DNA of 38,055 bases from Stentor roeselii (lineage: Eukaryota; Ciliophora; Heterotrichea; Heterotrichida; Stentoridae), in NCBI GenBank assembly GCA_006503475.1, contig RSEH01000353.1, positions 1-38,055 of the forward strand, read 5' to 3'. A program made the position numbers and the translations under genes. This document shows positions 20,932-29,334 of the stretch, piece by piece (positions within the stretch are counted from its first letter, which is position 1; the number at the start of each line of letters is the position of its first letter). The notes under the pieces were generated by a model that saw only the letters and a list, made by a program, of their open reading frames with translations, did no database searches and had not been told where the DNA came from.

Positions 20932-21750
20932 TTAGACCTTGTCGTTTGGGTGGAATTTCAATTTTGTTGAGACTTTTAAAGCCTTTTGAACTGTGATTCT
21001 CTGGTTTTCGTTTATTTTTAGCATTTTTTTTAAAAGTTCTTTGATTTCTTCAGGTGCTCTTCTCAGTGAGTCGATTGTTTCATTTATTGCAATTGAGTTG
21101 GTCTCGTTGTTGTGTTGCTCTTTGAACAGCGTTTCATTTATCAAGTGTCCTAAACAAACTTCTAAGAAAATAATTCCTAAAGCCCAGATATCATTGGCGC
21201 AAGGGTCTGTTGGGAACTTCAAGTATTCAATGCTTTTAAGTTGCGCTGGTGACATGTAGTTCCTTGTTCCTACAAATGTTTCCATCTGCACTTTTTGTAT
21301 TTTTTTTGACATTCCAAAGTCACCGATTTTGAATTCATTTTCGCGAGTCACGAAAATGTTCTGAGGTTTCAAGTCTCGATGAAGGATTCGGTTCTTATGA
21401 CAGATCTTCACAGTTTTTAATATCTTGTAAAAAAAATCAAGCCGAATTTGCTCGTCTTCGAAAAGTTGCCAGTTTTTTGTTAAGTCGCCTTTTTCGCAGT
21501 ATTCCAGAAATAAAACGAATTGGTTCTCTTGATGAATCGCGTCGTAGAGCTTTACTGTGAATGGAGAAAGACTGTTTATCAACCGCATGCTGTCTCTTTC
21601 GTTTTCGAACTCGTTGATGAACTCGCGTTTGTAGATCTTTGCAACTGCATGTTTCGCCCAAGGATATTTCGGGTTTGAATAATCAACTCGAAAGACTCTC
21701 TTCGCGATTTTTTGTGGGTTGATGAAGGAGCTTAGGTCAAGCATTATCAA
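20932..21750 (-). CDS. Serine/threonine protein kinase
   Basis: 272 residues forming a minimal kinase domain. Lys38 (AVAKIYK) is the ATP-anchoring lysine. The catalytic loop is HRDLKPQN (Asp126), the Mg-binding motif is DFG at 144-146, and the activation segment is ETFVGTRNYMSPAQ, with the usual APE replaced by SPA. DIWALGIIFLEVCLGHL marks helix F. No GxGxxG glycine loop is visible in residues 12-30, which is unusual and could lower ATP affinity. No regulatory domain is attached. GTRNYMSP resembles NEK-like and related kinases, but I would not assign a subfamily. Either Met1 or Met3 could be the start. Confidence 0.85.
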   Translation of the reverse strand: MIMLDLSSFINPQKIAKRVFRVDYSNPKYPWAKHAVAKIYKREFINEFENERDSMRLINSLSPFTVKLYDAIHQENQFVLFLEYCEKGDLTKNWQLFEDEQIRLDFFYKILKTVKICHKNRILHRDLKPQNIFVTRENEFKIGDFGMSKKIQKVQMETFVGTRNYMSPAQLKSIEYLKFPTDPCANDIWALGIIFLEVCLGHLINETLFKEQHNNETNSIAINETIDSLRRAPEEIKELLKKMLKINENQRITVQKALKVSTKLKFHPNDKV

Positions 21751-22221
21751 TTTTTATTCTTGAGGATTTGGAATTAAATAGTGTTGTTCAAAGAAGTGAA
21801 AATGAGCATTATAGAGATTGAAGTTCTGGGCATTTATCTGAAGGACTTGGGTGGAAATTTTGGGAAAGAAAGTATTTTGGACCATTTGATTTAGAAGTGT
21901 TCTTGTTTATGTTTATTGGTTTGAAGGAGGTTGAATCGGATCAGTGAGTTCATGACCCGATTGACGAATTTTATTGAAAATAATTGAATGTTCTTGAAAA
22001 ATTAACATAAAAATCAAGCTTTCTCAAAATAGGAATTTTCAAAGTTTATTCAATCAAACATATAAAGATTGAATTTTACTAGAATAGTTAGACTATTTCA
22101 TGGTAAGCAAATTCATTAAGTCAGTGAACTGACAAATTAATTCAAAAACAAGAGTTTGTCAGAAGTCAATTTTTTAAAAAATCAAAGATTTCAACTATTT
22201 CTCTCACACTCATTCTCCAGG

Positions 22222-22245
22222 CCTGCTTGATTAATATCAAGCAGG
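22222..22245. repeat. Perfect inverted repeat, 10-bp arms, 4-base loop
   Basis: CCTGCTTGAT, then TAAT, then ATCAAGCAGG. The arms pair perfectly and are GC-richer than the surroundings. It lies far from any intact gene end. Confidence 0.75.
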
Positions 22246-22841
22246 TATAAACTAATCATATTTCGTATTCCTCAGCTAAACTTTTAAAATCCATAGGATT
22301 ATACCCTAATACCAATTGTTTCTCAAAAACTGTAATCCTTGTTTTTCATCAATGTTTTAGTTTTAGAACTACTTTTCTGAGGTAATTAAAATTTCTGAGT
22401 TCAGATAAACCTTGAAATTCAGACTCAAAAGTGATTAGAAAAATCACTGATTCAATAACTCATCTGTCATGCTCCCAATTAATAAGGAGTGTTTTTATTG
22501 AATTTTTTTAGATTAAAGCTGCTTCCACAGATAGTTATTAGATTTTGTGAGCCAGCTGATAAATAATCTGAAAAAGGCAAAATATTCAAGACATTCAGGA
22601 TATTGACCTAAACATGACGCGAAGATTTTCTTTTAAATGTTTTCTGATTCGAAAAATTCATTTGATGATCTCTGAAGAGATCAACTGTATTTGAAACTCG
22701 AATTTCTCCATTTAATTACCAAGACTTTTTCATGGGTCTTCATTCAGAGAACCTTCGATGAAGTAAAAATATTGGAAAAAGCCAAATCAATGATTTTTTA
22801 TGAATAAGTTATTGTTTATAAAGCTTACTAGGCGTGTTTGA

Positions 22842-23027
22842 CTCGAGTTTAATCATAATGAACTTGATGAATTCCCAAAGAATTTTGAGTGCCTTAAAAA
22901 TGATTTAAAGTGGCTGAATTATTATATTTTTTCAAATATTGAATAGCAAGACGATGCCTAAAAATATCGAGATTTGAGAAACCTTGAGGTCAGTTCTTTG
23001 AATCGAATCAGTAAAAAAGTTAGCTAA
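22842..23027 (+). pseudogene. Relic of a leucine-rich-repeat protein
   Basis: The frame reads LEFNHNELDEFPKNFECL followed by LKWLN, a typical LRR rhythm (L..N.L..FP..F..L..L.WL). It then meets TAG, TAA and finally TAA at 23025 while still looking coding (RDLRNLEVSSLNRIS). No mini-intron pattern removes these stops. No intact start is found upstream. The call rests on the repeat rhythm alone. Confidence 0.45.
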
Positions 23028-23161
23028 TGACAGTCTAAGGCGATTGAAGAAGGATTCTTTGTGGAAATTTTTAAATATTGAATTCAGAATATTATTTTTT
23101 AGATATAAGCTTTTTCCATGCTGAACAAATAATCAGTTCATAAGATCTTAAATATTAATAA

Positions 23162-23566
23162 ATGAAATCAGTGAATGACCAAGATCCCTGCGTCGAGGGT
23201 GTAGATACAGGCGATAGTTTCAATTTCAAATGCAAATACTGTCATCGGAACCTATCCTCGAGACAGAATTTGAAAGAGCATTTATACATCCACACAGGTG
23301 AAACTCCATTCAAATGCTTATACCCCGGATGTAACAAAAGCTTTCGACAAGGCAGTCTTCTCTCCATCCATAAAAAGTCTCATATCACAGAACAGAAACC
23401 TTTAGAAAAGACGAAAGGCCTGAAAGTATTTATGAAACTGACTGATTTTTCTGCAAATTTTAAAACTTCAGAATCTCATCCAAGCCAATCAGTATTACAA
23501 GAATTCAAGACAAAACTCGATACTTTTGGCACAGTCTTACAAGAGTTTCTATCAAAAATACATTAA
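23162..23566 (+). CDS. Two-finger C2H2 zinc-finger protein
   Basis: 134 residues. Finger 1 uses Cys24, Cys27, His40, His44; the linker is HTGETPFKC; finger 2 uses Cys52, Cys57, His70, His74 with the CLYPGCNKSF spacing seen in TFIIIA/Zap1-type fingers. The conserved linker supports sequence-specific DNA binding, so it is probably a small transcription factor. The C-terminal 55 residues are helical without a known domain. It converges on the LITAF-like gene with about 220 AT-rich bases between. Confidence 0.85.
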   Translation: MKSVNDQDPCVEGVDTGDSFNFKCKYCHRNLSSRQNLKEHLYIHTGETPFKCLYPGCNKSFRQGSLLSIHKKSHITEQKPLEKTKGLKVFMKLTDFSANFKTSESHPSQSVLQEFKTKLDTFGTVLQEFLSKIH

Positions 23567-23784
23567 CTAGCTCTAAAATACTTAAAGTAGTTCTATGGTT
23601 ATACAGAAGCGTTACATTAACCTCATCTTTAATTAGAAATGAAACCAAATGATTTAAAGATTTTTTTCTAATCCAGCCTCGATCATCTACTTCTAAAAAA
23701 ATCCAACAATGATAAACCTCCTCAATTTTCAAAACAATCAAAAATTTCACGTCTTATAATTTTCCATTTACACAAAAGTAATTA

Positions 23785-24309
23785 TTACTCATTTACTTCG
23801 CTAATCAAGTGTCCGCACTTTTTGCAGGCAGTCTTGGCTTCTTTACAAGAATCAGAGGCATAAGGTAGAAGACAGCATCCAAGCATGCCTCCGAACACGC
23901 ATATCAAGACAGAGCCCATCAAAGTAGACGAGCTGGTCGAATAGACTAAATAAGTGCTGGTCTCTGCCTTGCAAAATGCGCACCAGACCAGTCGAGGCAC
24001 TTCGTCTTGAGTCACCATTTCGAAAGGCTCGTCTCCTTTGCTGTCGAAGTCTTTCCAGCTTAAGTCTTTCGAGTCATTTCGGATCTCTGAAAGGATTTCT
24101 TTTAAACGAGACTCCGCTCTTGAATACTTGCTTTCTGAATGGCAGCTCCATGACGAGCAGGTCAAGGGAAGGCTTTTTACACTCGCTTGTGACTGGTTTC
24201 GGGAGTGACTGTTAGACGTTCGGAAGTATTTCGTCATCGGCTTTTTTTCTGAGATTGTGTCGAATGGGTCTGTGTTGGCTCGTTGCTTGCTTTTGGAGTG
24301 AGAGTTCAT
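23785..24309 (-). CDS. LITAF-like zinc-binding membrane-associated protein
   Basis: 174 residues. A Ser-rich disordered N-terminus (1-100) precedes a LITAF-type domain at 104-170: CAFC (Cys110, Cys113), a hydrophobic stretch LMGSVLICVFGGMLGCCLLPY, then SCKEAKTACKKCG (Cys162, Cys165). In known LITAF proteins the two Cys pairs bind one zinc and the hydrophobic part inserts into endosome or lysosome membranes as a hairpin. The usual HxCPxC is ACKKC here, so the His before the second pair is absent. A role in late endosomal membranes is the family expectation, not something visible here. Confidence 0.8.
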   Translation of the reverse strand: MNSHSKSKQRANTDPFDTISEKKPMTKYFRTSNSHSRNQSQASVKSLPLTCSSWSCHSESKYSRAESRLKEILSEIRNDSKDLSWKDFDSKGDEPFEMVTQDEVPRLVWCAFCKAETSTYLVYSTSSSTLMGSVLICVFGGMLGCCLLPYASDSCKEAKTACKKCGHLISEVNE

Positions 24310-24501
24310 GTTTAGGATATTATAAGTTGTTTAACGACATTTGTCTTTTCTCTTGCATGTTCTCAAGTATGAAAGATTTTTTAGGCCAGCTACAGAAATA
24401 GCTAATATATTTATCTAACCACCTCCAATTTTTCATTCTTCTAGTGAAAACCCGATCAATATTCAAAAGTAATTCTAAAGATTATATAAATATTCTCCAT
24501 A

Positions 24502-25101
24502 TCAGCAACATCTGCGCTTACGCGTCTTAAAACTAGCACAACTAATCGAACGACTCCTAATTACAGAAAACTGGGCTAAAGCCATATCAATAATATGCTG
24601 AAAAACCTCATCAATACCTTCTCCAGTCTTAGAACTGGTCCTAAAGAACTTAACTCGAAGTTGCTTTGCAAGTTTTTTGCCTTGATTCAAGTCTTCAGAT
24701 CGCGGAAGGTCGTTCTTAGTTGAAACCAAGACAAGCGGGACTTGCGAGTCGACTTCTGAAGTGATTTGCTGAAGCCATTGCTCAACGTTTTGAAAGGACT
24801 TGAAACTTGTGCAGTCGTAGGCCAAGATGATTCCTGAAGCTTTTTTGTAGTAGGTCCTCGTCACTGACCTGAATCGTTCTTGACCTGCACTGTCCCAGAT
24901 CTGGACAATGTACGACTTGCCTTTGACTATCACTTCTTTTTGCTTGAAGTCGACTCCGAGAGTTGGGAGTAGCACGTCTGAAAAACTTGACCTGGTGTAT
25001 CGAAGCAGAATCGAGGTTTTTCCTACAGCCTGGTCACCGAGAATTAGGATTTTTATTATGTTGATTTCTCTGCTTGAATTGGAGTCGGAAATTTCCACCA
25101 T
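24502..25101 (-). CDS. Rab-family small GTPase
   Basis: 199 residues. G1 GDQAVGKT (22-29); switch I Thr in LPTLGVDF; G3 WDSAGQE (Asp70, Gln74); G4 STKND, where the usual Asn is Thr128; G5 TSSKTG. The tail RKRRCC ends at TGA and provides two Cys for geranylgeranylation, placing it on membranes of the vesicle-traffic system. The sequence is closest in style to the Rab1/Rab8/Rab35 group, but subfamily assignment needs a tree. TKxD at G4 is usual in Rho proteins rather than Rabs. It starts 130 bases from a divergent bromodomain gene, so they may share a promoter region. Confidence 0.92.
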   Translation of the reverse strand: MVEISDSNSSREINIIKILILGDQAVGKTSILLRYTRSSFSDVLLPTLGVDFKQKEVIVKGKSYIVQIWDSAGQERFRSVTRTYYKKASGIILAYDCTSFKSFQNVEQWLQQITSEVDSQVPLVLVSTKNDLPRSEDLNQGKKLAKQLRVKFFRTSSKTGEGIDEVFQHIIDMALAQFSVIRSRSISCASFKTRKRRCC

Positions 25102-25231
25102 TTCACTTGATGAAATTATTTCTTTGAGAAATTTTTCTCATCAGGATTTGTTACCAGGATTATGAAGGCTGGAATGATCATAAAACCCAAGAGCTAATGA
25201 TTAATAAGTTTATTTTAGGGGGCTTATAAAG

Positions 25232-26371
25232 ATGAATTCTATATCACTAGAAAACTTCCACTCAAAGCTAATAGGTTTCTTTAATTCACAGCCTGAAAGC
25301 GTAGACTTCAAACAACCAGTCCAGTGGAAAAAACTTGGACTTGTGGACTACCTGAACGTGATAAAAAATCCGATGAGCATTGCCAAGATCAATAAGAAGT
25401 TCAACTCCATAAAATACTCGACAATAAAACAAATGATTGCTGACGTAGAGTTGATTTGGTCGAACTGCCGACAATACAACGAAGCGAATTCAGTACCGAT
25501 TACTTAGGAAATAGTCAAGAGAGCCAACAAGTTGAGCCAGGCATTCGAAAGCTTCTTGAAGAGAAACTCAATCAGTCTTCCTACAAAGCGGAAAGAATCT
25601 TCTTTTTCAGACGATTCAGACGAAAAACCAGTAAAAAAGAACAAACTTCAAGAGTCTGATGACAGTTCTGAAAACATTGACCGCAAAGTTCCACATAAAA
25701 AGTCAGACACTCGCAAAAAAAACAAGTTGAAAGAGTCTGAAGACAGCTCTGACTACTCCAGACCTTCTGCCAAAAAGGTCGACATCCGCCGCAGAGAACC
25801 GAAAAAAGTTTCCCGGCAATCAAGTCGGACAAGACCGAAGCCTTTGTCCAGATCAAAAAGCGAAAAAAGTGAAATTCAGAAAAAGCCAAAAGTCCTGAAG
25901 CAGCAAAAAATCAACTTAAAAAAAGAAGAAAAAGGAAAAAACTCGAAAATCCTGAAAACCGAAGAAAATTCTGAAGACTTTCAGTCAAACTCGTCAGTTA
26001 AAAGTATTCCGAAGATTTTTCCTGAACCAGTCAGTCATTTTTTCGAAGACGAAGGAGATTCGATAAAAGAAGAGCCAACAAATATGAACTCTGTTTCTCT
26101 GAATGAAGACAGCGAAAAAGGCTCAGTCCTGGTGTTTAAGGACGTCAGCATTGAAAAGCTGGTCAGGTTAAAAGAAAAGATTCGGGAAACCAGCATGGAA
26201 ATGCTTTGCAAGGTCATCAGGTTCATCAAAAAGAAAAACCCAGAAGGTCTCGTGCGAAAGGATGAAAAAGTAGTGATTAAACTGGAAAAACTCAGTTATC
26301 AGGTCTTTCATGAAGTCTGGAATATGATCGTCGGCAATGAGGAAGCCTTGGAAAGTGCGGAAGACCAGTAG
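25232..26371 (+). CDS. BET-type protein: one bromodomain plus NET domain, one 15-nt intron
   Basis: 374 residues after removing intron 25493-25507 (GTACCGATTACTTAG), which deletes an in-frame TAG inside the last bromodomain helix region. The bromodomain (about 8-105) shows the BET pattern: FKQPVQWKKL, DYLNVIKNPMSI, IWSNCRQYNEANS, with Asn in NCRQYN at the acetyl-lysine position. Residues 110-290 are basic, Lys/Ser-rich and disordered. A C-terminal segment near 300-360 (LKEKIRETSMEMLCKVIRFI ... LSYQVFHEVWNMI) fits an extra-terminal (NET) domain. Such proteins read acetylated histones and recruit transcription factors. Most animal BETs have two bromodomains; this has one. It converges on the next gene with 23 nt between stops. 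Confidence 0.88.
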
Positions 26372-26394
26372 TTTGTTAATTATTCTGATTAGAC

Positions 26395-28350
26395 CTAATA
26401 AAAATAGCTGTTTTTCCCAGAAACTTCGTGTGGAACAGGTAATTTAAAGGAATAAACCACGTTTTTACACCCCTGGTCGTTGAAAGTCGTGCAAAACAGC
26501 TCTTGTGACAGGTCCACATGTTGCAGGATCGTATTTGAATAAACAGCAGGTTTCGATCCAAGCAGCAAAGTGATGTGAGGCAGTTTATTCTCTACATCGA
26601 CATGTGGAGAAACGACTTCAGCCTTCGCACAAGCGACTAGTCCAGGACTATACACGAAGTGAGTTATTCTCAGTGAAACTTTGATGTCATATACGAAGTC
26701 TTGGAACTGACGAGACGAGTACTTTTCACTCGCTCTTCCAATAAACATGCAGGTGAGATGAAAGGACAACGGGTACTTCCACGAAGACCTGCTGCCTTGT
26801 TTCAACTGCTGGATCTGCTGAATGTCTTGCAAGATTCGCGGGTCTTGATGGACCTGCTGAAGCTTGTTCAGGTTTTCAATCACGAAATCAAGGACTATTG
26901 GGCGGATTGATTTTTCTACTTTTATTCCGATGTAAACAGGAGGTTTTCGAAAGTCTTTTTTTTGTTTCTTGCTTTTCTTCACTTCTCTCACCTCTTGACT
27001 GAAAGGCTGTAAAACTGCGGAAATCGATTCTTCCACGAGTTCAGAGATGTTGATGTCGGAAAACTCGACTTGAAGAACCTGATTCGCAAGGTCTTCAAGT
27101 TGGGGATCGATTTCCAACTCACTGTTCAAAGCACCTAACTTATTCAAAACCGCGGTTTTCAGATCGATAGGAATTCTTTTCCTGGCTTCTTCCTCGTCGA
27201 AAAAGGGCAGCTCAATGATTTGGTCAATTTTTTGATGCAACTTGCTGACTTCGAACCCTGAAAAATAAGTAAAAATCGTGAAAACCACTGAAGCGATTTT
27301 TGACTTTTCACCGTTTAAAGTCAGATGAGGACCTCGGATTAGAGAACGTTTCAGACAAAGCAAAAGGAATTCGAGAGAAAAGGGAAAAGTTTTTTCAGCA
27401 AGCGAAAGAGGCACTGAGGACTTGGGCGAAAGAGAAAGGATTCGAATTGAAGTGCTTTTGAAGTTGCTTTTCGTTAACTGATGATGAAGTTTTTCAAAAG
27501 CGGCTGGGGTGAAGTTTTTATCTAGAAAAACCAGAAGTTTTCCTGAGTTTGAGTGAATTTTTGATAAAAGATTTTCTGAAAACTGCTTGTTTGAGGCTTT
27601 GAAGGAGTTTTCAAAAGCCTTTTGTTGGTCAGAAGAGGGATGTTTTCGCTGATAAGCCAACATGCACTGATTCCGCACCTCGTCTGATGAGAGCAAGAAG
27701 AACTCGAAGTTGTTTTTTATTGCTGCGGCTCTGACTGAAGGGGTTAAAAACGTTTTGCCCATGCCTGGAATGCCGAAAAATACAAGAATCAGGCAAAGTC
27801 CACCACCTAAGTTGTTTTGTTGAGGATTTTTCCTTTGTTCTCGATTCTCTTTCGGTTCACCCACTGAGGCTTTAGGCAGACTTTGAAGCATCGAGTAGAG
27901 TCTCGGGAAGGAAACCTCAGGGGCAGGTCCTTCTAAATGAAGCACTAGTTCAGGCTGGGCCTTTTGTAACTCGCTGATCAGTCCTTGCATGTCGCAAAAG
28001 ACTTTATCAATATACGGTACCGCGTCTTCTCCGTTTTTCTTGCAGTACTTCAGAAGACTTGCAGGCAGTTCAGCTTTTTTCATGGTTTTCACCCGGTTTA
28101 AAAAGGTGACTTTTGAATGATCGTCCCACTGAGCGAACAGGAAAAAAACCTGTCTTGAACGAATGAAGGCCTCAGGGCATGACTCAGTCTCGTAAATCAT
28201 TTTCGGGTCTAGTCTCGCGTCTCGTTGATATCGAGTCAAGGCAAGTCCAAGGTACTCACTAACAGCAGCAGAGCCTTTGAACAAGTAAGAAGAAACCAGT
28301 AAGACCGGAAAAGTCAAATCGAGAGTCTCTTTAGGCTGAGTCTCTATCAT
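26395..28350 (-). CDS. tRNA-ligase-like RNA end-healing enzyme: polynucleotide kinase + 2H cyclic phosphodiesterase
   Basis: 651 residues. A P-loop kinase module begins with GIPGMGKT (193-200), followed by LLSSDEVRNQCM and LVFLDKNFTP (DKN at 277-279), as in the kinase domain of fungal and plant tRNA ligases. The C-terminal module opens with YIGIKVE and carries the two HxT motifs of 2H phosphoesterases: HLT (His531) and HIT (His592). Together these would phosphorylate a 5'-OH and open a 2',3'-cyclic phosphate, the healing steps before ligation in tRNA splicing. The N-terminal 185 residues show no KxxG adenylation motif and are too short for the roughly 390-residue ligase domain of fungal Trl1. 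The sealing activity therefore seems absent or encoded elsewhere. Assignment is from motif order. Confidence 0.78.
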   Translation of the reverse strand: MIETQPKETLDLTFPVLLVSSYLFKGSAAVSEYLGLALTRYQRDARLDPKMIYETESCPEAFIRSRQVFFLFAQWDDHSKVTFLNRVKTMKKAELPASLLKYCKKNGEDAVPYIDKVFCDMQGLISELQKAQPELVLHLEGPAPEVSFPRLYSMLQSLPKASVGEPKENREQRKNPQQNNLGGGLCLILVFFGIPGMGKTFLTPSVRAAAIKNNFEFFLLSSDEVRNQCMLAYQRKHPSSDQQKAFENSFKASNKQFSENLLSKIHSNSGKLLVFLDKNFTPAAFEKLHHQLTKSNFKSTSIRILSLSPKSSVPLSLAEKTFPFSLEFLLLCLKRSLIRGPHLTLNGEKSKIASVVFTIFTYFSGFEVSKLHQKIDQIIELPFFDEEEARKRIPIDLKTAVLNKLGALNSELEIDPQLEDLANQVLQVEFSDINISELVEESISAVLQPFSQEVREVKKSKKQKKDFRKPPVYIGIKVEKSIRPIVLDFVIENLNKLQQVHQDPRILQDIQQIQQLKQGSRSSWKYPLSFHLTCMFIGRASEKYSSRQFQDFVYDIKVSLRITHFVYSPGLVACAKAEVVSPHVDVENKLPHITLLLGSKPAVYSNTILQHVDLSQELFCTTFNDQGCKNVVYSFKLPVPHEVSGKNSYFY

Positions 28351-28411
28351 ATTCTATTATCTTCAATGAAATACTATCAAGAAAAATAGAATTACCACTT
28401 CAAAAACACTA

Positions 28412-29320
28412 TCAATGGTCATTCAAGGCCAAAGAAATAATCCCTTTCGTATGCGCTCCGATATAATTCTTAATAATCTTCCCAGTCGCCACTTCCCACA
28501 ACTTGGCAGTGCTATCAGTGCTGCAAGTGGCAATATAACTTCTTTCCACTGTAAAAGCCGCATCCCAGACCCACATCTTATGTCCGATGAGAGTTTTATC
28601 AAGACTAAGAGCTTCTTCACTATTTTTATTCACATTCCAGATTTTCACAGTCTTATCCGCAGAGCAAGTCGCAAGTAAATTGCCTTCAGTGCTTAAAACG
28701 CACTTAGTAATATAAGTGTTATGCGCCTGGACCTTCTGCAACACCCTGATCTTTTCGCCGTCCGTCGTGAAAATCGACGCGCAGCCTGAGTTGCTGGCAA
28801 AGACTCCGAAACTCGCGTCTCCTGCCACTTGAAGACTTCGAACTGTTTCTTCTGTGGCCAGCGAGGTGCGATGTGAGTTGTGTGCCAAGTCCCAAAGGCA
28901 GATGTCGCCGTTTTCGTATCCTGCGATCAGCTCGGACTGGTTCGGGTGAAGACAAACTGCGTTGACTGGCGAGGTCCGCTCGTAAGTTCGCTGTGATCGG
29001 TGGCTGTTGAAGTCCCAGATCTTTATGCTTCCGTCTTCTGAGGCTGTGTAAAGCCAGTTCGACTTCTTGGGAAACCCGATCGCTGTCACGTTCCCGCTGT
29101 GGCCTTCGTAGACGTGCACTGGAACTGTTGATTGAGAGTTCAGGTCGAATAGTTTTAAAGAACGATATGCTGCCACTGCCAAAAAGTTACGATCTGGAGT
29201 CACTGCCATGCAGTTCACGTGAACGTCTTTCAGTTGAATGTTACGGCTTGGTTGCTCAGCTCTGGCGTTCCAAAGGACTACTTTTTCATCGTATCCTGCT
29301 GTGGCCAGAATAGTTTCCAT
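28412..29320 (-). CDS. LST8: LST8, WD40 subunit of TOR complexes
   Basis: 302 residues forming a seven-bladed WD40 propeller. It follows LST8/GbetaL blade by blade: ILATAGYDEKVVLWNA, NCMAVTPDRNFLAVAAY, KLFDLNSQS, LYTASEDGSIKIWDF, VNAVCLHPNQSELIAGYENG, CLWDL, LLATCSADKTVKIW, and IATCSTDSTAKLWEV then TGKI. LST8 binds the kinase domain of TOR and stabilises it in TORC1 and TORC2, linking nutrients to growth. The length matches the family (about 300-330). The stop is TGA. Its start is 14 nt from the stop of the RING-H2 gene upstream and its end is 61 nt from the next gene, all on the same strand. Confidence 0.95.
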   Translation of the reverse strand: METILATAGYDEKVVLWNARAEQPSRNIQLKDVHVNCMAVTPDRNFLAVAAYRSLKLFDLNSQSTVPVHVYEGHSGNVTAIGFPKKSNWLYTASEDGSIKIWDFNSHRSQRTYERTSPVNAVCLHPNQSELIAGYENGDICLWDLAHNSHRTSLATEETVRSLQVAGDASFGVFASNSGCASIFTTDGEKIRVLQKVQAHNTYITKCVLSTEGNLLATCSADKTVKIWNVNKNSEEALSLDKTLIGHKMWVWDAAFTVERSYIATCSTDSTAKLWEVATGKIIKNYIGAHTKGIISLALNDH

Positions 29321-29334
29321 CTATTATCTTTAAT

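Larger units (their letters stand above)
21751..23161. other. Gene-free stretch with gene relics and a hairpin
   Basis: About 1.4 kb between divergent genes. A coding-like plus-strand frame starts at ATG 21802 (SIIEIEVLGIYLKDLGG) and continues across TAG and TGA to about 21990, suggesting a relic. A perfect 10-bp hairpin lies at 22222-22245. A leucine-rich-repeat-like relic lies at 22842-23027. Other frames between 22500 and 22800 look patchily coding but are broken. Confidence 0.45.

Noticed and set aside
23505-23750. Minus-strand 81-codon frame between the zinc-finger and LITAF-like genes
   Set aside because: It overlaps the 3' end of the zinc-finger gene and has biased, low-information composition without a recognised domain.
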